Shown: one piece after another, positions 8,956-16,672 of the stretch
How positions within the stretch are numbered: position 1 is the first letter of the stretch
Layout of the letters: each line of letters begins with the position of its first letter
Made by a program: the position numbers and the translations under genes
From: Xylophilus sp. GOD-11R
GTDB lineage: Bacteria; Pseudomonadota; Gammaproteobacteria; Burkholderiales; Burkholderiaceae_C
Assembly: GCF_033546935.1 (NCBI RefSeq)
Contig: NZ_CP137854.1
Coordinates: 3,534,001-3,598,000, forward strand
Direction: 5' to 3'
DNA length: 64,000 bases
Notes under the pieces: model-generated
What the model was told of the DNA's origin: nothing
What the model saw: the letters and a program-made list of their open reading frames with translations, nothing else
Database searches by the model: none

Positions 8956-8965
8956 TTGTATACAT
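8956..8965. promoter_or_regulatory. Candidate GntR/FCD operator 1
   Basis: TTGTATACAT, a near-palindrome of the T-n-GT-n-AC-n-A type bound by FadR-subfamily GntR proteins. It is 58-67 nt upstream of the start of the BMP gene at 8898. Read on the minus strand it contains a -10-like TATACA, so an occupied site would block transcription. Confidence 0.5.
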
Positions 8966-9033
8966 GCAGTCTTCATGCCAGACACAAAAATCAATATTTT
9001 TGTTTTAAATCAAATATTTAAAGTATTCTTGTT

Positions 9034-9045
9034 TTTGTATACAAA
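9034..9045. promoter_or_regulatory. Candidate GntR/FCD operator 2
   Basis: TTTGTATACAAA is a perfect 12-bp palindrome in an AT-rich island within otherwise GC-rich DNA. Its centre is 79 bp from the centre of operator 1. It lies between the gntR stop and the start of the BMP gene. The FCD-type regulator encoded next door is the obvious candidate ligand; this is inference from motif and position. Confidence 0.55.
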
Positions 9046-9132
9046 TCTAATCCAGGGCGAATTGTCCACGATGGCGCATACAACCGCACCGCATTGGGTG
9101 GGTCGCACCAGAACGACGCAGGAATCGAAACG

Positions 9133-9156
9133 AAAAAAGGCCCGGACTTCAGTCCG
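9133..9156 (-). terminator. Possible intrinsic terminator of the gntR gene
   Basis: On the minus strand CGGACT and AGTCCG flank a GA loop, followed by GGCC and six T. The stop codon of gntR lies in the loop. The stem is short, so the call is tentative, but the T run and the position immediately at the gene end fit. Confidence 0.45.
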
Positions 9157-9838
9157 CCACGGCCGGCACGCGCAGCCGGTTTTCCAGCGCCAGCAGATGC
9201 AGGTCCATCGCCTCGGCCGCACGGTCGCCGTCGCGCAATGCCAGCAGGTCCACGAGTTGCTCGTGTTCCTCGTGCTCGCAGGTGGCGTCGCCCGGCGCCT
9301 CGTACAGGGCCACGATGAGCGAACAGCGGGTCATCAGCTCGGTCAGGATGCGTTGCAGCTCCCGGTTGCCGGAGAGCTCGGCCAGCGCCAGGTGAAAACC
9401 GCCCGCCAGTGCCACCCAGCGGCCGTGGTCCTGCGTGTGCAGCGCGTCGTGTTCGGCCTGCAGGCGCTGCTTGAGCCGCTCCACCTCGCCGTGGGTGATG
9501 CGCCGGGCCACCGCGCGCACGATGCCGGCCTCGATCAGGCGGCGGGCGGCGAACACGTCGCGCGTCTCGGCCGGGCCGGGCATGGCCACCGCCGCGCCCT
9601 TGTTGGTCACGATGTCGACTACCCGCTGCTCGGCCAGCCGGTGCAGTGCCTGGCGCACCACGGTGCGGCTGACACCGAAGCGGTCGCACAACGCCGCCTC
9701 GCCGAGCTTCTCGCCCGGGCGCAGGCGGCCGTGCATCACTTCGTCGAACAGCGTGTCGTAGACGGTGCGGTCCAGCGTCACGGCGGCCGGGCCGGCCTTG
9801 GGGGTGGGAGACTTGCGGGGAGCGGTGGGGGTTGGCAT
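9149..9838 (-). CDS. GntR-family regulator with FCD domain
   Basis: A 229-residue regulator. Residues ~20-85 form the GntR winged helix-turn-helix (GEAALCDRFGVSRTVVRQAL, then a NKGAAV wing); residues ~90-215 are the FCD effector domain, with its metal-ligand pattern in GGFHLALAELSGN, CEHEEHEQL and MDLHLLALE. The start at 9838 is preferred because the open frame upstream encodes only a low-complexity Ala/Pro stretch. It sits between the BMP-deaminase operon and the divergent xdhAB operon, so it probably controls purine catabolism. Confidence 0.9.
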   Translation of the reverse strand: MPTPTAPRKSPTPKAGPAAVTLDRTVYDTLFDEVMHGRLRPGEKLGEAALCDRFGVSRTVVRQALHRLAEQRVVDIVTNKGAAVAMPGPAETRDVFAARRLIEAGIVRAVARRITHGEVERLKQRLQAEHDALHTQDHGRWVALAGGFHLALAELSGNRELQRILTELMTRCSLIVALYEAPGDATCEHEEHEQLVDLLALRDGDRAAEAMDLHLLALENRLRVPAVAD

Positions 9839-10021
9839 CGCGCTTGCGGTGGGTGCTGGCCGGACCGCCGGCGGCGGCGCAGTATATCGACGGGAGGCGA
9901 CCGGGCGCTGCGCGTTAGAGCGCGGCACGCATCACCGTTATACCCGCCGCCTTATGGCTGCGCGGCCGCCTGCGGCTACAAACCGAGGCATGCTTCCGAA
10001 CACCACGAACGAGCAAATCGC

Positions 10022-11539
10022 ATGACGACCACGCGCCCCCTCACCTTCATCCGACGCGGCAAGCGGGTGACCCTGCACGACGTCGCCCCCGACCGCACCC
10101 TGCTCGACCTGCTGCGGGAAGACCTGCACCACACCGGCACCAAGGAAGGTTGCGGCGAAGGCGACTGCGGCGCCTGCACCGTGGTGCTCGGCGAACGCGC
10201 CACCGACACGAACGGCCAGCCCGCCATCACCTACCGCGCCATCAACAGCTGCATCCGGCTGGCGCATTCCATCGACGGCATGGCGCTGTGGACGGTGGAA
10301 GACCTCGCGACCGATCCCTTGATCCGGCCGGCGGGTGGAGACGCCGCCCCGCCCCCCGGCTGCCTGCACCCGGCCCAGGAATCCATGGTCGCCTGCCACG
10401 GCTCGCAGTGCGGTTTCTGCACGCCCGGCTTCGTGATGAGCCTGTTCGGCATGTACCAGAACCGTGTCGTGCCCGGCCAGTCGATCAGCCGCGCCCAGGC
10501 GCAGGAAGACCTCTCCGGCAACCTCTGCCGCTGCACCGGCTACCGGCCGATCTTCGATGCCGCGCAGCGCATGGAAACCCTGCCGCGCGTGGCGGTGGAC
10601 GAAGCCGCGCTGCTGTCGCAACTCGGCGCCCTGGCCCATCCGCCGCAGGGCACCGAAGGCTACCAGGCCCCGGCCACGCTCGCCAGTCTGCTGCAGGCCC
10701 GCGCCGAACGCCCCCATGCGCAGATCGTCGCCGGCTGCACCGACGTCGGCCTGTGGATCACCAAGCAGCACCGGCAATTCGCCCAGGTGCTCGACGTGAC
10801 CCGCGCGGCCGAGCTGCGCCGGGTCGAACCGCTGCCCGGCGGCGGGCTGCGCATCGGCGCGGCCGTCAACCTGCAGGACGCCTACGCCGCCCTGTGCGCC
10901 ACCCGGCCGCAGTTGCAGAACTTCGCCGCCCGCTTCGCCGGCCTGCCGGTGCGCAACTCCGGCACCCTGGGCGGCAACGTGGCCAACGGCTCGCCCATCG
11001 GCGACTCGATGCCGCTGCTGATCGCGCTCGACGCGCAGGTGGTGCTGGCCAGCGTGCGCGGGCAGCGCGCCCTGCCGCTGGAATCGCTCTACACCGGCTA
11101 CCGGCAGAACGTGATCGCCGCCGACGAGATCGTCGCCTTCATCGACGTGCCGCCCGCGGCCGACGATGAATTCCTGCGGGCCTACAAGGTCAGCAAACGG
11201 CAGGACGACGACATCTCCGCCGTCTGCCTGGCCATCCGCCTGGTGCTGCGCGACGGGGTGGTGGCGCACGCCTCGATCGGCGCCGGCGGTGTCGCCGCCA
11301 CGCCCGCCCGGGCACGCGACGCCGAGGCCACCCTCGTCGGCCGGCCGTGGTCGGCCGAGGCCGCCACGGCCGCCGGCGCCGCGTTGCAAGCAGAGTTCAG
11401 CCCCATTTCCGACATGCGCGCCAGCAGCGCCTACCGCTCGGTGCTGCTGGGCAACCTGCTGCAGCGCTTCTGGCGCGAGAGCCAGGGCCAGGCCGGCGCG
11501 AGCCTGGCCTCCATCGACATCGTGGAGCTCACCGCATGA
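10022..11539 (+). CDS. xdhA: Xanthine dehydrogenase, Fe-S/FAD subunit XdhA
   Basis: A 505-residue small subunit. Residues ~1-80 carry the plant-type 2Fe-2S cluster ligands (GCGEGDCGACTVV), ~90-170 the second 2Fe-2S domain (CGFCTPGFVMS and GNLCRCTGYRPI), and ~210-400 the FAD domain (AGCTDVGLWITKQ, LGGNVANGSPIGDS), with the CO-dehydrogenase flavoprotein C-terminal domain to the end. It passes electrons from the molybdenum centre of XdhB to NAD+ or another acceptor during hypoxanthine-to-xanthine-to-urate oxidation. The ATG at 10022 starts MTTTRPLTFIRRG, matching the family; the open frame before it is noncoding. It overlaps xdhB by 4 nt (ATGA). Confidence 0.95.
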   Translation: MTTTRPLTFIRRGKRVTLHDVAPDRTLLDLLREDLHHTGTKEGCGEGDCGACTVVLGERATDTNGQPAITYRAINSCIRLAHSIDGMALWTVEDLATDPLIRPAGGDAAPPPGCLHPAQESMVACHGSQCGFCTPGFVMSLFGMYQNRVVPGQSISRAQAQEDLSGNLCRCTGYRPIFDAAQRMETLPRVAVDEAALLSQLGALAHPPQGTEGYQAPATLASLLQARAERPHAQIVAGCTDVGLWITKQHRQFAQVLDVTRAAELRRVEPLPGGGLRIGAAVNLQDAYAALCATRPQLQNFAARFAGLPVRNSGTLGGNVANGSPIGDSMPLLIALDAQVVLASVRGQRALPLESLYTGYRQNVIAADEIVAFIDVPPAADDEFLRAYKVSKRQDDDISAVCLAIRLVLRDGVVAHASIGAGGVAATPARARDAEATLVGRPWSAEAATAAGAALQAEFSPISDMRASSAYRSVLLGNLLQRFWRESQGQAGASLASIDIVELTA

Positions 11540-13959
11540 ACACCCGCGACCAGCAAGCCCCCCTCAGCCGCGACGCCGAGGACGACCCGCGCGCCATCGC
11601 CGCCGACGCGGTCGCCGACGCCACCGCCGCCTTCCTGCCACCGCCCGCCGGCGCCCTGCCCGCCACGCCCGCCGTGCAGGCGCGTGTCGCGGGCACCTCG
11701 CAGGCGCACGAGAGCGCCCGTGCCCAGGTCGCCGGCGGCGCCACCTACATCGATGACATCGCCGAAGTGCGCGGTACCCTGCACGCAGCGCCCATCCTGT
11801 CGACCGTGGCCCACGGCAGGCTGCGCGGCATCGACCCGGCCGCCGCGCTGGCCATGCCCGGCGTGGTCGACGTGGTGCTGCACCACGACGTGACCGGCGA
11901 CAAGATGCTGGCCGCCTTCGCCCACGACGAGCCGGTCTTCGCCTTCGAGACGGTGCAGCACATCGGCCAGGTGGTCGGCGTGGTGGTGGCCCGCACCGCC
12001 ATGGACGCCCGGCGCGCGGCCCGCAAGGTGCTGCTCGACATCGATCCCCTGCCCGCCGTCATGACCCCGCGGGAGGCCCACGCCGCTGCTAGCTACGTGC
12101 TGCCGCCGATCACCGTGGCGCGCGGCGACGCGCCCGGCGCGCTGGCCCAGGCACGCCACACGCTGTCGGGAAGCCTGAAGGTCGGCGGCCAGGAGCATTT
12201 CTACCTGGAGGGCCAGATCGCCTACGCCCTGCCGCTGGAGCAGGACCAGTGGTGGATCCACTCCAGCACCCAGCACCCTGGTGAGGTGCAGCACTGGGTG
12301 GCGCATGCGCTGGGCATCGCCAACCATGCGGTGCGGGTCGAATGCCGGCGCATGGGCGGCGGCTTCGGCGGCAAGGAAACCCAGGCCGGCCACCTGGCGG
12401 TGTGGGCGGCGCTGGCCGCGCGCAAGACCGGCCAGCCGGTCAAGCTGCGGCTCGACCGCGACGACGACTTCATGATCACCGGCAAGCGCCACCCCTTCGA
12501 CTACGACTGGCAGGCCGGCTTCGACGACGACGGCCTGCTGACCGCCCTCGACATCACCATGCTGGCCGACTGCGGCTTCTCGGCCGACCTCTCCGGCCCG
12601 GTGGCCGACCGCGCCATCTTCCATGCCGACAACGCCTACTACCTGTCGGACGTGGTGGTGCGCTCGTACCGCTGCAAGACCAACACCCAGAGCCACACCG
12701 CCTACCGTGGCTTCGGCGGGCCGCAGGGCGTGGTCGTGATCGAGGCGATCCTCGGCGACATCGCCCGCCACCTCGGCCTCGACCCGCTCGACGTGCGCCT
12801 GCGCAACCTCTACGGCATCGAAGATCGCAATGTCACCCACTACCAGATGACGGTGGAAGACAACATCCTGCGGCCCCTCATCTCCACCCTGGAGCAGGGC
12901 TCGGACTACCGCCGTCGACGCGCCGAGATCGCCCGCTGGAACGCGAGCAGCCCGGTGCTCAAGCGCGGCATCTCCATCACGCCGGTGAAGTTCGGCATTT
13001 CCTTCACCGCCACGCTGTTCAACCAGGCGGGTGCGCTGGTGCACGTCTACACCGACGGCAGCGTGCAGGTGAATCACGGCGGCACCGAAATGGGCCAGGG
13101 CCTGCACACCAAGGTGGCGCAGATCGTGGCCGACGAGCTGGGCCTGGATTTCGGCGACATCCGCATGACCGCCAGCGACACCGCCAAGGTGCCCAACGCC
13201 TCGGCCACCGCCGCCTCCAGCGGCACCGACCTCAACGGCCGCGCCGCGCAGTTCGCCGCGCGCCAGGTGCGCGACAACATCGCGGCCTTCGTGGCCGGCA
13301 TCGACGGCTGCGAGCCACGCGAGGTGCGCTTTCATGCCGGCGCCATCGTCACGCCCACGCAGTCGCGCGCCTTCGCCGACTGCGTGGGCCTGGCTTACGC
13401 CGCACGGGTGCAGCTCTGGAGCGACGGCTTCTACCGCACGCCCAAGATCCACTACGACAAGCACACACTCACCGGTCGGCCGTTCTATTACTTCTCGTAC
13501 GGCGCCGCCTGCACCGAGGTCGCCATCGACACCCTCACCGGCGAGAGCCGCGTGCTCAAGGTCGACATCCTTCACGACGTGGGCCGCAGCATCAATCCGG
13601 CGATCGACGTCGGCCAGATCGAGGGCGGCTTCGTGCAGGGCATGGGCTGGCTGACCACCGAAGAGCTGGTCTGGAACGCCAAGGGCCTGCTCACCACCCA
13701 CGCACCGAGCACCTACAAGATTCCGGCCACCGGCGACATTCCGGCGCACTTCAACGTGGAGCTGTGGCCCGAGGCCAACCGCGAGGACAACGTCTTCGGC
13801 AGCAAGGCCGTGGGCGAGCCGCCCTTCATGCTGGCGATCAGCGTCTACGAAGCATTGCGCGAGGCGGTGGCCGCCGGCCGGGCCGACGGGCAAGCCGTGG
13901 TGCTGCGGGCACCGGCCACGGCCGAGAGCGTGCTGCGCGCGCTCGGCGGCGTGGACTGA
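11536..13959 (+). CDS. xdhB: Xanthine dehydrogenase, molybdopterin subunit XdhB
   Basis: An 807-residue catalytic subunit. Molybdenum-cofactor motifs GGGFGGKE and KAVGEPPF (catalytic Glu) are intact. The two substrate-orienting residues that mark purine-oxidising members are also present, Glu in GGQEHFYLEG and Arg in AYRGFGGPQG. The N-terminus before VARV is a ~50-residue low-complexity extension rich in Ala and Asp. The protein should hydroxylate hypoxanthine and xanthine. The usual third gene, xdhC, which inserts the sulfurated cofactor, does not follow: the next gene is a histidine kinase on the other strand, 6 nt away. Confidence 0.95.
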   Translation: MNTRDQQAPLSRDAEDDPRAIAADAVADATAAFLPPPAGALPATPAVQARVAGTSQAHESARAQVAGGATYIDDIAEVRGTLHAAPILSTVAHGRLRGIDPAAALAMPGVVDVVLHHDVTGDKMLAAFAHDEPVFAFETVQHIGQVVGVVVARTAMDARRAARKVLLDIDPLPAVMTPREAHAAASYVLPPITVARGDAPGALAQARHTLSGSLKVGGQEHFYLEGQIAYALPLEQDQWWIHSSTQHPGEVQHWVAHALGIANHAVRVECRRMGGGFGGKETQAGHLAVWAALAARKTGQPVKLRLDRDDDFMITGKRHPFDYDWQAGFDDDGLLTALDITMLADCGFSADLSGPVADRAIFHADNAYYLSDVVVRSYRCKTNTQSHTAYRGFGGPQGVVVIEAILGDIARHLGLDPLDVRLRNLYGIEDRNVTHYQMTVEDNILRPLISTLEQGSDYRRRRAEIARWNASSPVLKRGISITPVKFGISFTATLFNQAGALVHVYTDGSVQVNHGGTEMGQGLHTKVAQIVADELGLDFGDIRMTASDTAKVPNASATAASSGTDLNGRAAQFAARQVRDNIAAFVAGIDGCEPREVRFHAGAIVTPTQSRAFADCVGLAYAARVQLWSDGFYRTPKIHYDKHTLTGRPFYYFSYGAACTEVAIDTLTGESRVLKVDILHDVGRSINPAIDVGQIEGGFVQGMGWLTTEELVWNAKGLLTTHAPSTYKIPATGDIPAHFNVELWPEANREDNVFGSKAVGEPPFMLAISVYEALREAVAAGRADGQAVVLRAPATAESVLRALGGVD

Positions 13960-13965
13960 TCCGGC

Positions 13966-16044
13966 TCAAGCCTCCGACCGGGCCAGCAGCCGCTGGTCGA
14001 GCAGCTTGCGCACCCGCAGCGCCAGCGCGTCCTGGGTGTAGGGCTTGCCGAGCAGCTCCACCCCGGCGTCGAGCCGGCCGCCATGCACGATGGCGTTCTG
14101 GGTATAGCCCGAGGTGAACAGCACTGCGATGCCCGGCAGCCGCTCGCGCGCACGGCGGGCGAGTTCGGGGCTGCGCATGGTGCCGGGCATGACCACGTCG
14201 GTGAACAGCAGGTCGATCGCGATGCCGCTCTCGATGATCGCCAGCGCCGAAGCCGGGTCGCGCGCCTGCAGCACCCGGTAGCCCAGCCGCTCGAGCATCT
14301 CGACCACCGTGGCGCGCACTTCGTCGTCGTCCTCGGCGACCAGGATGGTCTCCTCGCCGCCGACCACCGGCCGCGCCCGTTCGGCGACCACCACGTCTTC
14401 GGCCTGCATCGCGCGCGGCAGGTAGAGCTTGACCGTCGTGCCCTGGCCCAACTCGCTGTAGAGCTTGACGTGACCGCCCGACTGCCGCACGAAGCCGTAG
14501 ACCATCGACAGGCCCAGCCCGGTTCCCTTGCCCTCGGGCTTGGTGGTGAAGAAGGGTTCGAACACCTTGGCCAGCACCTCGGGCGGCATGCCGCTGCCGG
14601 TGTCGGTCACTGCCAGCATCACGTACTGGCCGGACTCCAGCTCGGGGTGGTGGCGCGTGTAGTCGTCGTCGAGCATGGCGTTGCCCGCTTCGATGGTCAG
14701 CCGGCCGACGCCGCCCATGGCGTCACGCGCGTTGATCGCCAGGTTGAGCAGTGCGTTCTCCACCTGCGAAGGATCGACCAGCGTGTTCCACAGCCCGCCG
14801 GCCACCACCGTCTCGACCTCGATGGTTTCGCCCAGGCTGTGGCGCAGCAGGTCGTCCATGCCGGTGACGAAGCGGCCGATGTTGACCACCTTGGGTTCCA
14901 GCGGCTGGCGCCGCGCGAAGGCCAGCAGCTGGCTGGTGAGCTTGGCGCCCCGGCTCACCGCCGCCATCGCGTTGGCGATGTGCTTCTCGCCGCGCTCCTG
15001 GCCGGCCACCATGCGGCCGAGCAGCTGCAGGTTGCCCGACACCACCTGCAGCAGGTTGTTGAAATCGTGCGCCACGCCGCCGGTGAGCTGGCCGACACTT
15101 TCCATCTTCTGCGACTGGTAGAGCGCCGCCTCGCTGCGCTTGAGCGCCTCCGACGCATCGCGCTCGGCCGTCATGTCGCGGCCGACGAGGTGTACGCAGC
15201 CGTCGTCGGCCACCGCCGTCCACAGCAGCAGGTGCCAGCCGCTCTCGCGGTGCTTGAGCCGGCATTCGAAGCGCACGGTGGCCACGTCGCCGCGCAGGCG
15301 CTCCAGCGCGATCAGCACCGTGTCGCGGTCGTCCGGATGCAGCAGGCCGTCGAGCGCGTCGCCCACCAGCTGCGCGGCCGGCCAGCCGAGCACGCCGGTC
15401 CAGGCCGGGTTGGCCGCGGCCAAACGGCCGTCGGTGTCGAGCACTGCCATCAGGTCGGTGGACAGGCGCCAGAGCCGGTCGCGGTCTTCGGTGCGGTCGG
15501 CCACCTCGCGGCTCAGGCCGTCGGCGTACTGCGCCAACTGCCGCTGGGCGGCCACCTTGCCGGTGGTTTCGATCACCGTGTCGACCATGCCGCGCACCAC
15601 GCCCGCCTCGTCGCGCACCGGGCTGTAGCAGAAGGTGAAGAACGCTTCCTCCACGAAGCCGGACCGGTTCACCGGCAGCGCGAAGTCCTCGATATAGGTC
15701 GCCTCGCCATCGAAGGCGCGGTCCACCACCGGCGCGAGCGTGTCCCAGGCTTCGCTCCACACGTCGTCGAAAGGCCGGCCCAGCGCCTCTGCCTTCTGGC
15801 CGAGGATGGGGCGGAAGGCATCGTTGTACAGGGTGATGCGTCGCGGCCCCCACACCAGCGCCTTGGGAAAGTGCGAGGCCAGGATCATGTCGCAGGCGAT
15901 GCGCAGGCAGCTCGGCCAGCCGGCGATAGGGCCGAGCGGCGTGGCGGACCAGTCGAACAGGCGCACCCGTTCGCTCATCAGGCCGCTGTGCGCGGGAAAG
16001 GTGTCGGCAGGCGCCGGACGGATGTCTTCCGAAGCTGGTGTCAT
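13966..16044 (-). CDS. Soluble PAS-type hybrid histidine kinase with C-terminal receiver
   Basis: A 692-residue protein without membrane segments. Residues ~25-165 form a PAS-like sensor region starting RLFDWSATPLGPI, as often in cytosolic light/redox-type kinases; ~185-300 form a second PAS with PAC. The kinase follows: H-box GGVAHDFNN (His326), N-box NLAINARDAMGG (~435-445), DTGSGMPPEV, and the G-boxes around KGTGLGLSMVYGF. Residues ~565-690 are a receiver with acidic EDDD and phospho-acceptor Asp616 in LLFTDVVMPG. The stop is only 6 nt from the end of convergent xdhB. No DNA-binding partner is adjacent; the signal is unknown. Confidence 0.92.
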   Translation of the reverse strand: MTPASEDIRPAPADTFPAHSGLMSERVRLFDWSATPLGPIAGWPSCLRIACDMILASHFPKALVWGPRRITLYNDAFRPILGQKAEALGRPFDDVWSEAWDTLAPVVDRAFDGEATYIEDFALPVNRSGFVEEAFFTFCYSPVRDEAGVVRGMVDTVIETTGKVAAQRQLAQYADGLSREVADRTEDRDRLWRLSTDLMAVLDTDGRLAAANPAWTGVLGWPAAQLVGDALDGLLHPDDRDTVLIALERLRGDVATVRFECRLKHRESGWHLLLWTAVADDGCVHLVGRDMTAERDASEALKRSEAALYQSQKMESVGQLTGGVAHDFNNLLQVVSGNLQLLGRMVAGQERGEKHIANAMAAVSRGAKLTSQLLAFARRQPLEPKVVNIGRFVTGMDDLLRHSLGETIEVETVVAGGLWNTLVDPSQVENALLNLAINARDAMGGVGRLTIEAGNAMLDDDYTRHHPELESGQYVMLAVTDTGSGMPPEVLAKVFEPFFTTKPEGKGTGLGLSMVYGFVRQSGGHVKLYSELGQGTTVKLYLPRAMQAEDVVVAERARPVVGGEETILVAEDDDEVRATVVEMLERLGYRVLQARDPASALAIIESGIAIDLLFTDVVMPGTMRSPELARRARERLPGIAVLFTSGYTQNAIVHGGRLDAGVELLGKPYTQDALALRVRKLLDQRLLARSEA

Positions 16045-16249
16045 GGTGGGTTGGAGGCAGGGGCGAATCGCCTGGAATCGACGGCGCCGAATGTCGCTCT
16101 GATCCTACAAGACCGGGGTCAAAACGCATTGGCCGCTGTCAAAAACCCCGCCAAAGTCGCGTCGACGCGTGCGCATCGTCGCCCCCGTGGGAAGATTGCG
16201 CCCTCCGGATGGTCTCGCGTCCATCCCCTGTTTTTCCAGTTCGCCACCG

Positions 16250-16654
16250 ATGACCCGTAGCCAGCGCACCCTTCGCGCCCCTTCTCTTGCGTTTTTTCTG
16301 ACAGCTGTCCTGTCTTGCGCCACCCCGGCGGTGATGGCTGCGCCGGACGCCGCCGAGTCCCCCGAGCTGCGTGCCGTGGTCGAGTCCTACCGGCTCTGCA
16401 TCGCGATGAACCTCCCGGCCGATTTCCGCAAGGTCAACGACGCCCAGTCGGCCGCCCAGGTCGCCTCGCAGAAATGCGCCGGCCACCGGCTGGAGGTGGC
16501 GGGCCGCTTCGCACTCGACAACCCCGGCACCCGGCAAACCCGCAGCTACATCGACGGCGTGACGATCCGCCTGGTCAATGAACTCGGCATGTGGGTCGAA
16601 GACGTGAACGCCGACCGCGAGTCGCCGAACCCGGCCCAGCGGCGCGCCCGCTGA
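16250..16654 (+). CDS. Small exported protein, function unknown
   Basis: A 134-residue product. The ATG at 16250 (MTRSQRTLRAPSL) is chosen because a Sec-type signal peptide follows it (AFFLTAVLSCATPAVMAAPD, cleavage probably after VMA). The mature part has two cysteines (YRLCIAMN and SQKCAGH) that could form a disulfide, and a conserved-looking block AQSAAQVASQKCAGHRLE. I do not recognise the family. It lies 18 nt upstream of the large CHASE2-EAL gene on the same strand and may be cotranscribed with it. Confidence 0.65.
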   Translation: MTRSQRTLRAPSLAFFLTAVLSCATPAVMAAPDAAESPELRAVVESYRLCIAMNLPADFRKVNDAQSAAQVASQKCAGHRLEVAGRFALDNPGTRQTRSYIDGVTIRLVNELGMWVEDVNADRESPNPAQRRAR

Positions 16655-16672
16655 CGAGCCGTCCAACCTTCG

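Noticed and set aside
9839..10021. Palindromic operator for GntR between gntR and xdhA
   Set aside because: GTATAT and TTATAC words occur but no symmetric GTATAC site like those at 8956 and 9035, so none is claimed.
11431..13893. 820-codon open frame antisense to xdhB
   Set aside because: It is a GC-rich shadow: composition is His/Gly/Val/Ala repetitive, with no domain, while the opposite strand is a clear XdhB.
14083..16260. 725-codon open frame antisense to the hybrid kinase
   Set aside because: Low-complexity Ala/Arg/His/Gln translation typical of antisense frames in high-GC DNA; the kinase motifs are on the other strand.
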